DNA of 64,000 nt from Acanthaster planci (GCF_001949145.1 NW_019091364.1:1049434-1113433); one strand, 5' to 3'. Positions 1 through 16,900 are shown, counted from the first letter of the stretch. Made by a program: numbers and translations. Notes: generated from the letters alone by a model not told the origin.

Positions 1-1956
1 ACACACATAGTAACATGATTTTTGTTTTTGTCTGTTTGGGTCCGATTTCTCAAAGTTGCTGAGTGCCAAAAATTACTAAGCATAAAAAATTTGATCTAAA
101 ACAAACAAAAATTAACATGAGACAAAGCCAAATTAATATCACTCCTGACTGACAATTCTGACCCATCTCAGCAAACACGGCAGTTGAGTGGATAAAGTGT
201 CTGCACTAGTACGCAGGAAGTGGTAGCTTCAAATACAACCCAAACAAATTGGTTTTGTTTGTGTTTTGGTTGTTCTCAGACTGCATTCAGAGGAGAGTTC
301 GAATATACACGTTGGTGGGCAGAAAAATAGTAAAATTAAAACAAGTTCTCAGCCAATATGACAGATACTGTGTGACAGTTGATACCTGCTCTGCCGTGCT
401 AGCAATATTCATGCCTCATGGTGGAAAGAAAATAGACTCTGCTCATGTTTTAGTGTCTTGGGGCCTGTAATGAGATTACATAATTTTGGTGTAGTCTCCA
501 AGATGAAATCAGAATCCTTCCGGTTCATCCCAGCAACCATATTAAGCCAGACGTTTCTCACAAAAGGTGAGCCTTGAAGTACAGAATTTCAAGACAGTGG
601 GGATATCTATTGTCTTTGCTGGAATTTGAAATGCTCAACCCATTTTAAGCATTGTATATAGATAAATGATATGCAGATTTTTTTAGGATGTTTTCTTCCA
701 TGTAGGCATATGTTTGTGAATTGTGCCTTGGTATCTAGTGGTGTGTTAGGGTTCCCGTTATTCTGAAAATCTGTGGAATAACAACAAAAAAATAATAAAT
801 AAACCTTAAAAAGACACTCCTGGAAAGTTCCTAAAAATCAGGCCAGGATTAGATTGTTAGGATGAGGAAGGTAGGGAAATTGAGCCTACACAGCTGGTAA
901 CTTTAATAAGTTTAGTGGGATTAGACATATTTAGTGGAAAACTATTTGGAACCTTCTTAAGTCATTTCTAGGTTTCAATCAAAGATCAACAAAATTTGCA
1001 TTTGAAAGTGATGTGGTCAGAAAGTTATGGTCAAATTTTACACGTTTGCAATGAATAACTAATAACTTGTTTATACTTTTTATTTACATTTAATGGAAAG
1101 AATGTGTAAACTGATTGAACTTTATACATTTACTAAATGTTGACTAAGTACTTTTGAAATTATGCAAATATTTTAAGTGTAACAGTCACTTTTTTTAAGC
1201 AGGCATTTAAAACTATCAGTTCCTGTTTGTTATCTTGGAGACAGAAGTGAGTCAGTGATTTGTTAAAGTTAAGGATTTGTGTTTGGTGGCAGTTTTGAGG
1301 ATGGATAATTTTTCTTGTCCTAGGCAGACCAAAGAGAATGGATGATATGGGTGTCAATGTGATGACCTTTCAATGCAGGACAATAATAATGATTGGAAGA
1401 CGATTGTCACAGCGCTTTGAAATCAGTTGTCAGCATTTTTTGTAATTTAGTCACATTGCTTATGGGTGCTTGCTGAGGACTTAATAAGATGTCAGATTTT
1501 TGTAACTGAACACAATTTTTCTTCTCCATTTTGAATTTAGCAAGCAGGACTTGTTCCATAGTTGTTACCGGTACTTCCAATGCCTTCAAATCTGCTTTAT
1601 CTTACTTTTCAATTGTAAAAAAAAAAGCATGTACATGTATTATGTAGGTGTATAGCGCATTTGTCATATTGCCGATTGTATTTACTATTTACTATAGCAT
1701 GGAAAATGTGTATGATTTTCATTATTAACTTATTGTATTTTCCAGCTCCAGCTCACTTCTCTATTAACTCAAGTACTTTTTTTACAGTACTGCAATGAAT
1801 TAATGCAGAGATGTACAGTATTATGCTTGAAAGTACTAGTTGCTGAACTTAGATTTTGTAAACTTTGATGTAGACAGGTGTCCTAGAGAGGATGACGTTT
1901 TCTTGCTGAAGTTGTGTAGTTGTGGTTTCTGCTTAATTTTCTTTTCTCACATGTGG
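1..1956. other. Intergenic or intronic DNA, no gene recognised
   Basis: No open reading frame here resembles a protein I know, and none has convincing splice signals and codon use together. The sequence is AT-rich with short A and T runs. It could be spacer or part of a large intron of a gene lying to the left. Confidence 0.5.
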
Positions 1957-1964
1957 GGAGGTTG

Positions 1965-2238
1965 CAGTGGTGAATCAAGCTTTTGGTTCAGCAGTGGGGG
2001 TGGGTTCAAAAGCGAATTCAGCTTTGGCCTTATTCAACGTGATTTTGGGGAGGGAAAAAAATCAAAAGCCTTACTCATGGTCCCGACATCCTTTTATTTC
2101 ATGTTATTTTCTCAGGGGGGTAATATGAAATAAATGTCCTGTAGTTTCTTTCCTACTCACCCACAAAGTATTGTTCTAGTGAGAGAAAAAAAAGATCTAT
2201 CTGGGGGGCAAATTGCCCCCCTCCCCGATACGCCACTG
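1965..2238. mobile_element. hAT-like non-autonomous element (MITE), 274 bp
   Basis: The left end starts CAGTGGTGAATCA, and the right end is the reverse complement of CAGTGGCGTATCG, so the terminal inverted repeats match at 10 or 11 of 13 positions. The flanking octamers are GGAGGTTG (1957-1964) and GAGGGTTG (2239-2246), which agree at 6 of 8 positions and are compatible with an aged 8-bp target-site duplication. CAG-starting ends with an 8-bp duplication are typical of the hAT superfamily. There is no transposase. A C-run and a G-run lie near the right end. An element of identical length is at 37984. Confidence 0.5.
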
Positions 2239-2689
2239 GAGGGTTGGAAGATGAACACCAAGAGCAAAATGACTTAACTGTGTGTGTTTATCTTTTGGGG
2301 AAATCATGAAGAACCACATGTTCTTGTAATCTTTTTTTTTTCTCCGTGGCCATAAAATGTGTAACAAGCTTGATGCATTTATTTTGATTAAATAGACTGT
2401 GATTTCAGCTTCCAGCCCCAAAAAGATCAAACTTATTTTGAGCTGTTATTTTGTAAATAATGCACATATACTTACCAGTACTGGTACTCAAGGTGCTGCA
2501 AAAATACATCAACTTGTCCCTCTCAGTCATTGCCCATGTTCACCAGGTGAACACAAATATCTATAAACCATCCCAGCTCCGTCTGTATTTGCTCTTTGCA
2601 CGCTGCTGCCAGAGGCATGCAGAGCCTCAAACTGTACAATCGCATTAGAATCGCTTTGTCCAGTCACATGATATAAGAACTAACGCAGC

Positions 2690-2970
2690 ACGCACAACAT
2701 TGTAAGCAACATACACGGGAATCACCAAACCGGCTGTATTGATTGCGTAAAGCTGCCAGATCGAGCCTGTTGCATGGCTCATGGTGGCAGCGTGCAAAGA
2801 ACGAACAGGCCTGCATGTTTACTCCCAGGGAGTAGAGAGCTCAGTGCAGCTAATTCAGCCATTAAGGCAAGTAGGGGTGAAATGGCTCTCCCAAGATCAC
2901 AAGTAGCCACCAGGTTGATTCAAACTCAGGACACCATAATCAGAAGGTCCTTACCACAGGGCTACATGTT
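2690..2970 (-). repeat. Degenerate tRNA-derived SINE relic
   Basis: On the minus strand a box-B-like stretch (GAGTTTGAATCAA, near 2915) is followed by a segment that aligns by eye with the better-preserved SINE at 32278-32590: the 'cttggg...gccattt' stretch and 'gaattagctgcactg' both have counterparts there. The tRNA head is badly eroded. Boundaries are approximate. Confidence 0.35.
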
Positions 2971-4507
2971 CTCACTATTAATTTATCAAACAAAGCTTTG
3001 CTTATATGCTTGTCCATAAATGTACAAGTCATACACCATTTGAAAAACAACAACATGCTTGAACTGAGCAAATCAACCCCAAACAAAATGATGTCACATG
3101 TTGTTTACATGTGTACTGTGCATAAATGTTGTATAAACATGCATTACAAACTGAACAAAATGTCTTATTACATGTACCGTACATGTATTAGTAAATTATT
3201 TTGGAGCCAGTAATTATGCATTCAGTGGATGTTGAACACTAGCGCTTTACCTAGTTCATTTACAATCTGTACATGACATTATTGAGGGCAGTTTTGTTTT
3301 GGGACCTTTAGCTCCATTTTAGATGGAGGGTAAAAATGTTCATGTTGTTTGACAGAGCCAAACCTTTACATGGAGTTCAATAAAAGCTTGTGAACAAATT
3401 TTCATGGACCATCCCTTCAGCTTTTATTAAGTCAAGTTTTGTTTTTGTGTTATTTTTTGCGGCGTTGGTGGCGGTTGGTTACTGTTTTATTCCCTTACCC
3501 TACCAGTAACAAAACACTCTAGGTTTGATGCTGGCAGAATGTTCGATCTGTGATCATTCCTGAATATGCACCGATCACCCCTCACAACCGGGCCATGCAT
3601 GACCCTGAAGTGAAAACTACAGTAAGTAATTGCCCTTGCAGCCCGCTGATCAAATCAATAGATCTTGGAGGTTAGATGGAGCATACATTTGTATCCTAGG
3701 TACCGACACATCGATACATAATGGATAAACTCGCAGTTACCGCAGCACTACAACCATGACGACCAACAACCTGATAAGCATGTCAAATGAAAGCAAAAAA
3801 GCGACGTTGCAATAAATTAAGCCAACTTACTTTTACTGCTCGTTCAACTCTCGGAGAAGGTCTGCATTTCACACGAACTTCGGAAAGCGTTGTTTATTAC
3901 GCCCAAATACAACCTGGGTTTAGTAACTTCTGTGATTCACAATTCAAGTGGGTGACCTTAACCTTCAAAGGAAAACATTCTTTTTTCAGCGAGGAGTATG
4001 CATTTACTCTCCAGATATATTATACAGCAGGCCTATGTACTATGTACATATGTGTACAACGTGTAGGGCAACTCTAGATGTGTGGCTGTTTGAGGCGTTT
4101 TGATTGGATGGCCAAAGTTGTTAACGAGTATGATACCATCTTTCTTATTGGTTCATGAAATCTTGTCTCTTCGTAGCCTAGTGCCGATTGGCTTAGGAAC
4201 GCAATGAACAACTGTTCTGAGTTTTTAATCTCGCCTTTCAGTTCCCCGTCCACGAAACTGTAACCATGGTTCCCTAGCCCCTCCTTTGTGTTTGAATTCC
4301 ATCCGCTGACGTTGACCAGCGATTAAATAAACTAGTGTGCGATTGGACAGCTTTCAACAGGAATACATGTCTACCATTAAATGGCCGGGGGTGTAGGGAA
4401 AAATGAAAGTAAAATTTTAGAAAAAAATCGTTGGAAATCCATCACGTTGACTTCTGTTGACTCTTTGAATAAAAGGGTATTTATGAATGGGAATATATAT
4501 GTGCTTG
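2971..4507. other. Spacer with a cluster of ATTGG (inverted CCAAT) motifs
   Basis: No coding sequence is recognised. Four ATTGG pentamers fall at about 4100, 4147, 4188 and 4341. Clustered CCAAT boxes are a common promoter feature (NF-Y), so a minus-strand promoter firing leftward is possible, but no matching gene was found. Confidence 0.25.
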
Positions 4508-4510
4508 GCC

Positions 4511-4796
4511 GGTCTTAAACTAACGTTTAAGACCTTGCTTAGGAGAGCGAACGCTGATGATGCCCTCGCCTACGACTCGGGCATTAGTCGCGTCTATTCT
4601 CCTATGCCGGTGTGGCGGTCTCAGCTGTCTCCCGGTCTCAGTGGTCTCCCAGAATAGCCGGACATTAAACGGACGACTTTCCCGTTGTTGTGCGCAGAGA
4701 TGGCATGACGTATTTTACCATATTTGGTAAGGGGGACCGCTGAGACCGCGAGACAGCTGAAACCGCCACACCGGTCTTTAACGCACGTTTAAAGCC
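4511..4796. mobile_element. Foldback element with 44-bp inverted arms and palindromic ends
   Basis: Arms 4607-4650 and 4731-4774 are reverse complements at roughly 39 of 44 positions, both beginning CCGGTGTGGCGGT when read outward. Each outer end is itself a palindrome: GGTCTTAAAC-TAAC-GTTTAAGACC at 4511-4534 and GGTCTTTAAC-GCAC-GTTTAAAGCC at 4773-4796. The unit is far more GC-rich than its surroundings. It has no coding capacity, so a MITE or foldback transposon is the simplest reading. Confidence 0.55.
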
Positions 4797-4840
4797 ACCT
4801 TTCCATATGCGCGTCAACACTTGCGCCAAACTTTGGTTAT

Positions 4841-4873
4841 CCGTCAAAATCGCTCATGGGGCGATTTTGACGG
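4841..4873. repeat. Perfect 13-bp hairpin
   Basis: CCGTCAAAATCGC (4841-4853) and its exact reverse complement GCGATTTTGACGG (4861-4873) flank a 7-base loop. Weaker complementarity extends outward. It sits 45 bp from the foldback element at 4511-4796 and may belong to the same insertion. Confidence 0.6.
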
Positions 4874-5049
4874 CCAAACGTAACGCGCACGTGCTAACGC
4901 TAATGGAGTCGATTTTTGTGTCCGTGAAAGTGAAATGCATCGTGTACACAACTCACCCAAAAACGTACTTAGGAAAGGCGCCTTACGACCGGCCAAACAC
5001 ATATTTATTCCCTTAGGCAATCTGCTGCAAGTTATAAGGGTCTCTTATT

Positions 5050-5055
5050 TTTATT
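5050..5055 (-). promoter_or_regulatory. Candidate poly(A) signal of cyb561
   Basis: TTTATT on the plus strand reads AATAAA on the minus strand, about 170 bases past the cyb561 stop codon. Confidence 0.4.
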
Positions 5056-5226
5056 ATAGCATTTGTGCATGTGCCGGAAAGAACGATCGTCATATTGTTG
5101 TCATTGTGCGAAAACATTTGTGCTAAGTAAAACCGTATAGCCTACAGGCTATTTCGATTAATCAACACTGACATTGAATAAAGCATTATTTTACAAAAGT
5201 AGTGTACAAAAAGACAGACAACTGTT

Positions 5227-6744
5227 TCAAGCAGAATCCTCGCTTTGCATCCTTGATCTGTCTCCATCTTCCGTGGCGTCATCATTGACGATGACATGCA
5301 CACTGGGTGTGACGTCTTGATAGTCTGAACGGCATTGCTGAGGCGATTCGACGTTTTGCGTCATGTCATTCTTGAACTCTGGTCTCATGACGATGAAGGC
5401 GATCGTGCCGCCAAATAGAACCATAGAGAGACCGTAGACGTTGCCTACACTCCCCGATGCGACTCCCTGCGCGTACTCAGCTCTGAGAAGAGAAATGGAT
5501 TTGAAAGTCGAGCTTGGGTTCAAACGAGTGCTGTGAAATCTTAGAGATGATCAGTCAAAGGAAGTTCGAGCATCGACCGTTTAATGCAGTTCCATCGATG
5601 GTTTTAGGGAACCTTTGAGAAGAATCAGTAACTACAAAGATGTGACAAAAGACTAGCTGAAATGATGCTCGACTCTTCAGGACATCGTAACGTTTAAAAA
5701 TTACATAACAAATAAAACTCACATCTCATAAATGGAAAGCTCGCTTAATCCCGTCAAACAGGACGCTAAGGAGAGTGAAAACATGAACATGCCAAAGAAA
5801 ACGTGGATCTTGGGGTAGTGCGTCTTCAAGGGGTGGTCCTGTCTCAGGAATCGCTCGGCACCGTAGTAAGCACACCCTGCAACAAACTGGGAGCAAAAAT
5901 CCACGTAACAAACTGTTGTGAAAACATTTAGATGTGTGTCTTGGGTAAAGTAGTTTTAGAAGCCAGCAAGTACATGTACATATATGTTTGTGGTTAAGTT
6001 GCACTCACCTGCAAACAAAACAGAACCACTGTGAAGTTGCCGAGCCAACTGTGGAGGGAGTAGTTGTGAACAACACTTGGGTTTTCTTGGGCATCTTTGG
6101 CAACGGTTGCGGCGCGGAGGCCGGCGATGAACAGGATAATGATGGCTGTGTGGACGGTAGCATGCATGGCCTTTTGGGCGAGGTACGGCAGGCCACAACG
6201 ACTGAAAACACGGAATGATAGAAGAGCTGCAAGATAATGACAAAATGGGCGCCAAATAGAAATCATCAAGGTCACTGCTGATGAACTGTCGCTGTTTGTC
6301 AAGAAGGAGTGACAGAGGGGAGTGTCGATTGGCTCCAAGCAAATTGTAATTGGCGCCTTTACTAAGATCTAATGTTTCGTCATTAAATTCAAATTCATGT
6401 GCAAGACAAACAGACAATCAAAGCAAACAAGCAAATGAATAACCAATCACTGTACTTTCTTAAAATTAACACCACTTTCTCTTGTGTAACAGGTCACAAT
6501 TCTTGCCAATTTCTAAATGAATAACAATCATAAAAAAAAATCCATCTAGCGTGAACACAGAAAAATTCATACCTTCACCAAAGAGGAAAACCAGGGATAA
6601 AGTCAGCAGTAATGGATGATATCCACCGGCAGCACCCCACACAAACCCTCCCACGTGGTGTTGTAACCATATAACCATGGTAACCAGCATGGTAACTCCA
6701 CAGAGCTGAGAGAGGACCACGAGTGGCCAGAAAAGCGACGACAT
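5227..6744 (-). CDS. cyb561: Cytochrome b561 (transmembrane ascorbate-dependent reductase)
   Basis: Cytochrome b561 proteins carry electrons from ascorbate across vesicle, lysosome or plasma membranes to monodehydroascorbate or ferric iron, using two b hemes. The minus-strand exons are 6744-6573, 6226-6009, 5886-5723 and 5482-5227, all with GT-AG introns, closing to 269 residues (human CYB561 is about 250). The heme-ligand histidines are in family context: H43 in GGYHPLLL, H79 (with H83) in KAMHATVH, H116 in YSLHSWLG and H158 in YPKIHVFFG. The LFGEALLSFRVF motif is formed across the first exon junction. Hydrophobic segments fit six membrane spans. The hydrophilic C-terminal tail (about 60 residues) is divergent. 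The start ATG lies 8 nt after a good acceptor (CCTTAG), so an upstream non-coding exon is expected. Whether it matches CYB561, CYBRD1 or CYB561A3 best needs a tree. Confidence 0.9.
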
Positions 6745-9256
6745 CGCGGTTGCTAAGGAAGAATATTATCTGTAAAAGAAACGGGAAGTTCGAGTCTAGT
6801 AAGATAGTTATTGGTAATTACATCAAAGAAATGAACCCAAAAAAAACCAGCTGCTTCAATGTTTTGTTATGACCATTGTCGGGCAACTGTTTCAAACACA
6901 ACACCATCTTTTGACGCGAAAGTATAGAGGACGGAATAGCTCAACAGTGAAAAAAGTCTCCTATTCACCTAGTTCGGTTCAACAAACTCATCCGCTATGA
7001 AGCGTCCGTCTTAACAAGTCCGCCACCTGTTGTGAAAGTACCTCTCTTGTTGGAAGACTGAAGTGAAGAACGCAAGGAATGGTCACCATATGTGACCCAT
7101 TCCTTCTCCTTAGGCTGCACCACATACACTGATTCTGTCACAAGATGTATGCCGCGGGAGTAACAGAAATGGACCCGCAAGAACTTGTGTTCAATTTTTT
7201 TATGCACTCGCCGACGAGAGCTGGCTACTTCTGTCTGGGTATGTCGCCTGCTCAAGACGCTGTAAATCTTCAGCCACAAAAGTACAAAGCTGCTCTTTGT
7301 TGCAGTTTTGTAACATGACTCACGTGGCTCCCTGTGGTTTTTAATCCACATTACTTTAATCCAGTGTAATCCGACGACACAAGATAGGAAAGACACCAAC
7401 CAACCATGAAACCACATGCTATCTTTCAATTTCATGGACCAGTATCGTGCAGAAGTCAGTATGATGTAAACATGTTTAGCCATACTTTTGGTATAGCGTA
7501 GCATGGACGTGTGGACACATGACCGAAGAGAATTCATTTTGTTAGGCCTTCAGACATCCTAGCCCAGATCAAAACGTCATAAGTTAAGAGGACATTCCTC
7601 ACCTGTACAAGAGTGGCAAACAGCGACGAACAGATCTACAAATTCTGACGAAAAACTGACTCTCTAGTTAGCTGTAGAATTTTCTTCATAGATGCTCTTA
7701 GTCCAACTGCTGGTCGTACAGACGTGGAGATAGCAGTTTTCCTTCCTCAGTGGTCACACAATTCACCTAAGCTTGTTCTACGTTTAACACTAGGGAGCAC
7801 CGCAAAAAGACTGTGCTTATTTTGAGTGTCATATTTCCAAGGAACCGGTCCAGAAATTGCCCTCAAGGGTAAGAAAGGGTCACTTCGGTTATCGTGTGGC
7901 ACGCGGTGTACGTGCCTCACTAACAACTCGGAGGACGGTCCCGAACACACGAAACGAAAATGTCTTGTTCAAGTTGATTCGGTCCGCAAAGTGCACGGCT
8001 GACTCCTACTTCCTCCAACGACATTTATGTACAGAAAAACCTTGGTCGGAAATAAATCACTCTTTCATACCAGGACCAAGTAAAGAGCTCTTGGACCAAA
8101 TCATTTTTATACGTGGAAAGGGAGTAGAGTATCGGGTAAAACACGAGCATCGTAGTTTTGAATTTCCTGTTAAATGTCAGAAATACATTTTATCCGGCCG
8201 CAGTATGTCATCCTCACTGAAACCACAGACCTATGTTGAAACAATATCCTTGCATGGTGCTACCGCAAACCCTTTACCTAGTTTGCCACCTTCACAATGA
8301 AAAGCTTTAAAACTGAGCTGAAACAATCAGTCAACGACAGCACGTCAACCAATTTTGTGAGCGTGCTCATGTACACACCTTTCTGAGAAGGAAGAATCCT
8401 CACAAAAAAGTTCGAACCCTTAACCTTTGATAAAAAAAAAACGTAATAAGACAACTCAGAGGAAAGAACATAACTGAAGCGTTATGTGTTAAAGGGTTTA
8501 TTTAGGAACACTTTATGACAGGCACACGCCAAATTTACGGCATTAAAGATTATACATTTATTTTATGACAACTCCAGACAAGTCAAAAGTAACTCTTAGC
8601 AATTTAACAGAAGCGAACACAATGTATTAACTTTTGCCAAACTCTGAAGTTTGTGAATTGTCATTTTGAGGGTACACTTTCACCCTTCCTTTCTCATGTT
8701 GACTCGTTTCAAAGCCTGGGAAAATATCATTAGTACAAGAAGTGGACGACAGTCTTGTTTCCTGCTGCTAAAATCGTACCTTTGAGTGACACAAGTGACT
8801 AGACATATACCGATATTTTATCCTAAATGAATGCGGCATGGACAGAAGTTTCTAATATGACACAAAACTGTTCGATAGTTGCAGGTCGTCACTTTATTGA
8901 GATACAGACAAATTTCCAATTACAAAAAGTCAGCACTAAGCAAACTTTCACAGGAATCAATAAACAAACAGTACTTGCCGAGTTCATTTTTTTTTGGAAG
9001 AAGCTATGCGCCCAAAGCTGAAGTACACCCATATACTTGAGGGCTCATGGCGTGCCTCTGTGGCGAGTACCAAAAAAAAAAAAACAACCCACGCCCTCTT
9101 TTGTTCCGCTCGGAGCAGATACTATTCTAAAATCCATCAGAAAATGTTTCATAAAGAGCTTTTTTCACTTTGTGGGAAAAGAGGTGAATAGCACTGATTT
9201 TTAAAAAATCTAACCTGGGGGAAAATCTCACTTCAAGGATTTCCTAGTCAAATTTG
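6745..9256. other. Spacer between cyb561 and psmc5, no recognised gene
   Basis: This probably includes the promoter and 5' non-coding exon of cyb561. Two longish open frames (180 codons at 6995-7537 minus, 147 codons at 7857-8300 plus) have no recognisable domain and no obvious gene structure. A near-palindrome lies at about 7076-7103. Confidence 0.45.
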
Positions 9257-9262
9257 TTTATT
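9257..9262 (-). promoter_or_regulatory. Candidate poly(A) signal of psmc5
   Basis: TTTATT on the plus strand gives AATAAA on the minus strand, about 95 bases beyond the psmc5 stop codon, followed by a T/C-rich plus-strand (A/G-rich minus-strand) stretch. Confidence 0.45.
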
Positions 9263-9356
9263 TTTCTTTTCAATCTTAACTTATAATAACCCTAACAACG
9301 GAGCCATTTGTGCCAGGGCATTTGATTCCGAAGAGCAGATTTTTTTTTCAGGCATT

Positions 9357-13334
<3,978 letters not shown>

Positions 13335-13940
13335 GTTGTAAGGGAAATGCATTATGGGATTGAAAAAGTAGTCAGTGAGATTATTATTTTGAGGAAGGAT
13401 GATATGTCAACGCGTACATTTTCTTTTAAGCAGTTAATTAAAGATGAAAAACTAAGAAAGTAAATGCATTGATAAAGTAGTTTCTTTTTAAACAGCAAGT
13501 GAACGCTTTGTCAACAATTTAGATATTTGGATAAATTTGCATAGTTAGGGGGTATTTCTGTCTAGACAAAACGCGCATGGCTCAACCACGTTCTCATGTC
13601 AACCGACCTCAACTCACAAACTTTCCTTACGTTGTGCATTAAAGTTGCAGGATCTGGGGATAAGGCTGATATGCGCCATCTATGATTTTGTACATGCAGC
13701 TACCTAGAGCTGAGCTGAGGCGCTAGGCACACAGACGGAAGGAAGACGCTTGATTGATTTCAAGAAATAGGCATTTACGAAATGCCACTTTTTACTACTC
13801 ATGTGTAAACGGAAATGGAGAGCTACGAAGAACAAGTGCTTACAGTCATAACTCATTGCTTTGCATCATAATCAGATAATGATCTATCCCTTGCTTGATC
13901 TAGTACAGGAATTTAAATACCGGCAAAGTTCACTCAAATC
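13335..13940. promoter_or_regulatory. Head-to-head promoter region of psmc5 and chpf
   Basis: The two start codons are 606 bases apart on opposite strands, so this segment should hold both promoters, and it has no gene of its own. Close to the psmc5 start the minus strand reads ATCCCATAATGCATT (about 13347-13361), a close match to the Staf/ZNF143 site. The psmc5 ATG sits in CAACATGGCGAC, which resembles a YY1 site. No TATA box is evident at a convincing distance. Confidence 0.5.
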
Positions 13941-16900
13941 ATGGCAAGAAACCGACCAATGAGCCGATCACGCACCGTGATCTACATAGCATGTGGAATT
14001 GTTGCTGGAGCTGTCCTGAGCTTTCTCTGTATACCTCTAGAAACTGGCTGTGGCCTTGACAGTTACGTACATGTGGGGACAAAGAGAAAAACGAGTGCAG
14101 TCGACATGATAGATTACGGAACTGACGAGAACGGCAACCAGTTGAATGATGAAGATTTTGAACCGGTGCTGATGACAGCGAATAAGCCAATTGTGAAAAA
14201 AGACATTGATCGGCAGCGACTTATTCGAATGCGATACATCTCGTCTGAGCTCCAGATCAAAGAGAAGTTGTTTGTGGGTGTGATGGTCTCACGAGAGGAG
14301 ATAGATTTGGAGTCAACAACGGTCGGAATCAATAAGACACTCAGCCATTTTGTAAATAAGTTAGTGTTTTTCACCAAGATTAACACAGAGCAATCACCAA
14401 ATGGTATAACAGTTATTGCATTCCCGGGAGAACAGGTCAACGTTAGGATGTTCCAAATTTGGAAATATATCTACGAGCACCATGGCAGCGACTATGACTG
14501 GTTCTTAGTCATCCAAGATGATACGTACATCTATGGCGAGGTCTTCTCAGAGTTCTTGGCCCACATGAGTGTCGGAAGAGACTTGTACATGGGAGTTCCG
14601 ATTCATGAAGCGGAGATGGATGTCACATTTTGTAGCAGGGATGCAGGTCGGTTAGAAGGAAACTGGGAAACGGTTCCATACACGGATGTGTACATGGACT
14701 GCTCTGAAAAATGCTTACTACTTTCTGTGTGATTGCTTCGATATTTTGGGTGCAGGTCAACTTGGTCCGAAACCAACTCCGCCCGAGTCAAAGCGGTCTC
14801 AAGTCAACTCGGTCTCAAGTCAACTCCGTTTCAAGTCAACTCGGATTAACATGGCATTATTTATGTTTTCCCTGCTGGCACCAAGCTCTCGGCAACATGT
14901 TTACCGGACAACATTAATTGCAGTGTTCACAGCATCACGGTCCAGTCCCTGCTCAAGATCTACCCCACAATTTACCATGTTCATTTTTTTAATCACATAG
15001 ACCGAGTTGACCTGGGACTGAGTTGACTCCAATTCAATATTTTCCTTGCAGATTTGACTCTTTGGGATATGTTATCACTTTTGGATGATCGATACACCAC
15101 TGTCGAGAAAAATTAGTACGGCCTAATGTCTACATACATGTGTATGGAACTCGTCCTGAAAACTGGACAGGATAATGGAGGGGCGGAGCTTGGTAGCTCT
15201 TAGTTAAGGGGAGATTAGGATAGGACTCAATGTGGAGGTTATTGTGTAAACTGGTTCCTGTCCTGTATGTAGTCTTCAGACATCTTACAGACGTCCTCGG
15301 AGCGTAGGGACCGGTAGCGAGTAATGAATTGGGTAGAATCCTGCCGAGTATATGTAAATGAGGAAATGATGCCAACTCAATGCACAAATCAAGCAAGAGC
15401 TGATAGAATATTTTGCTTTTTCTTCTTCATTATCAAAAAAACTTCACCATTCACTGTTCATTTATCTAAAATTTAACACAGTAACCACTGATTTGAAATA
15501 AGTTGCGGTAAAATATTTATCAATGAAAATCATTGAAAAATGTGTTCCCTTACTGTGATCGATAGATGCGTACCAAGAATAGGTACCTGTGTTTTATTCG
15601 CTTCTTGCTGCAGCGTAATTGGTCTGACAAAAATTTAAATATTCGGCATCCAAATCAACAGGACTACATGTAATCACTCACATTATGCCGCAGCCAGCTA
15701 CCGGTCACTATGTGATAGGGATGGGGGCTAGTCCAGCTATTGTGGTGAAGTGCTTTGCTGTGGGTAAAAGGTCATTTGCACGGACCTCCATATCTGGCCA
15801 CCACCTTAGACCTTGTATACACTAAGTGTACATGTAACAGCAAGAAGCAAAAGTAATCAGTGTTTTTAAATAAAACTTGAAATATTTCCCTCCAAAATAG
15901 TATTTCATCATCAGATTTACTCTTTTGGTAGTTTTAAAGTCATTTTAAGGAAGATAAACGGTGGGATATGGAACTCTTTCTGACAATTTATCATGAAGCA
16001 TGAATTGAGAACATACATTTGTATTGAAATTTTGAAATTCTTGTTGAGATGGACCCCGAGAGAATCTGTTATTTATGCTACCATTTATCGGTTGTTGAAT
16101 GTTTCAGGGTACATGCTGTCTAGGAATCTACTTGAAAAGGTTGGACCATATTGGGAGGACTGCATGCGGAAATCCTGGAATAACGTCCCTGATCTTGAGT
16201 TTGGACGATGCATTCAGGACCACACCAACACACGGTGTTCCACCAATTATGAGGTGATGAAGTTCATTCAATTCAAAATCAGTTCCATTTCCAAACAGGG
16301 CACTATTTCATTGATTTTCTAGGTTCACGGTTTAGCCAAGCATGTTATCTTGCATATTAAAATCTCAGCTGACAACACTCAATAAGTTATAAATGCCATG
16401 TATCGCATTTTTATTGTCCCCAAACAGATCCATGCTTAAGTTCCTTCAAATTGATTCTGACCTCTGTTATTTTATGTTGTAGGGCTCAACGTTTTACGCC
16501 TATGATTTTCAAGACAAGGTTTTGACAGACAAGGAGAAAAATGATGTTGATTTCCAGAAGGCCTTAACAATTTACCACGTGATGGACACACGCACCATGT
16601 ACAAGCTACACAAGTACTTCTCAGAGCAATCGCTGAGTCAAACGCTGAAGCAGATCTCAGACCTCCAGCAAAACATCGAAGAAATCAGTGAGTTTGCACC
16701 AGGGGGGAAGGCCAAAGTTACCTGGCCGGTGGGATTAAAAAGTCCTTACAAACCGGCATCACGATTTGATGTCATGGCATGGGAGTACTTCTCAATGACG
16801 CACATTTATGGATTGGATGATTCAGAACCCAAATCTCCCCTGATTGGCGCAAACAAGCAGGACATCGACGAGATCCTCACCACAACCATGGCACGCTTGA

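Noticed and set aside
6995-7537. 180-codon minus-strand frame
   Set aside because: No recognisable domain, no homologous block, and composition like the surrounding non-coding DNA; the length alone is not enough. It was kept only as a note in the spacer entry.
7857-8300. 147-codon plus-strand frame
   Set aside because: No domain, no splice context and no similarity I can name.
16254-16322. Extension of chpf exon 2 to the stop at 16322
   Set aside because: GAG|GTGATG is a donor in the right phase, and exon 3 continues the CHPF alignment.
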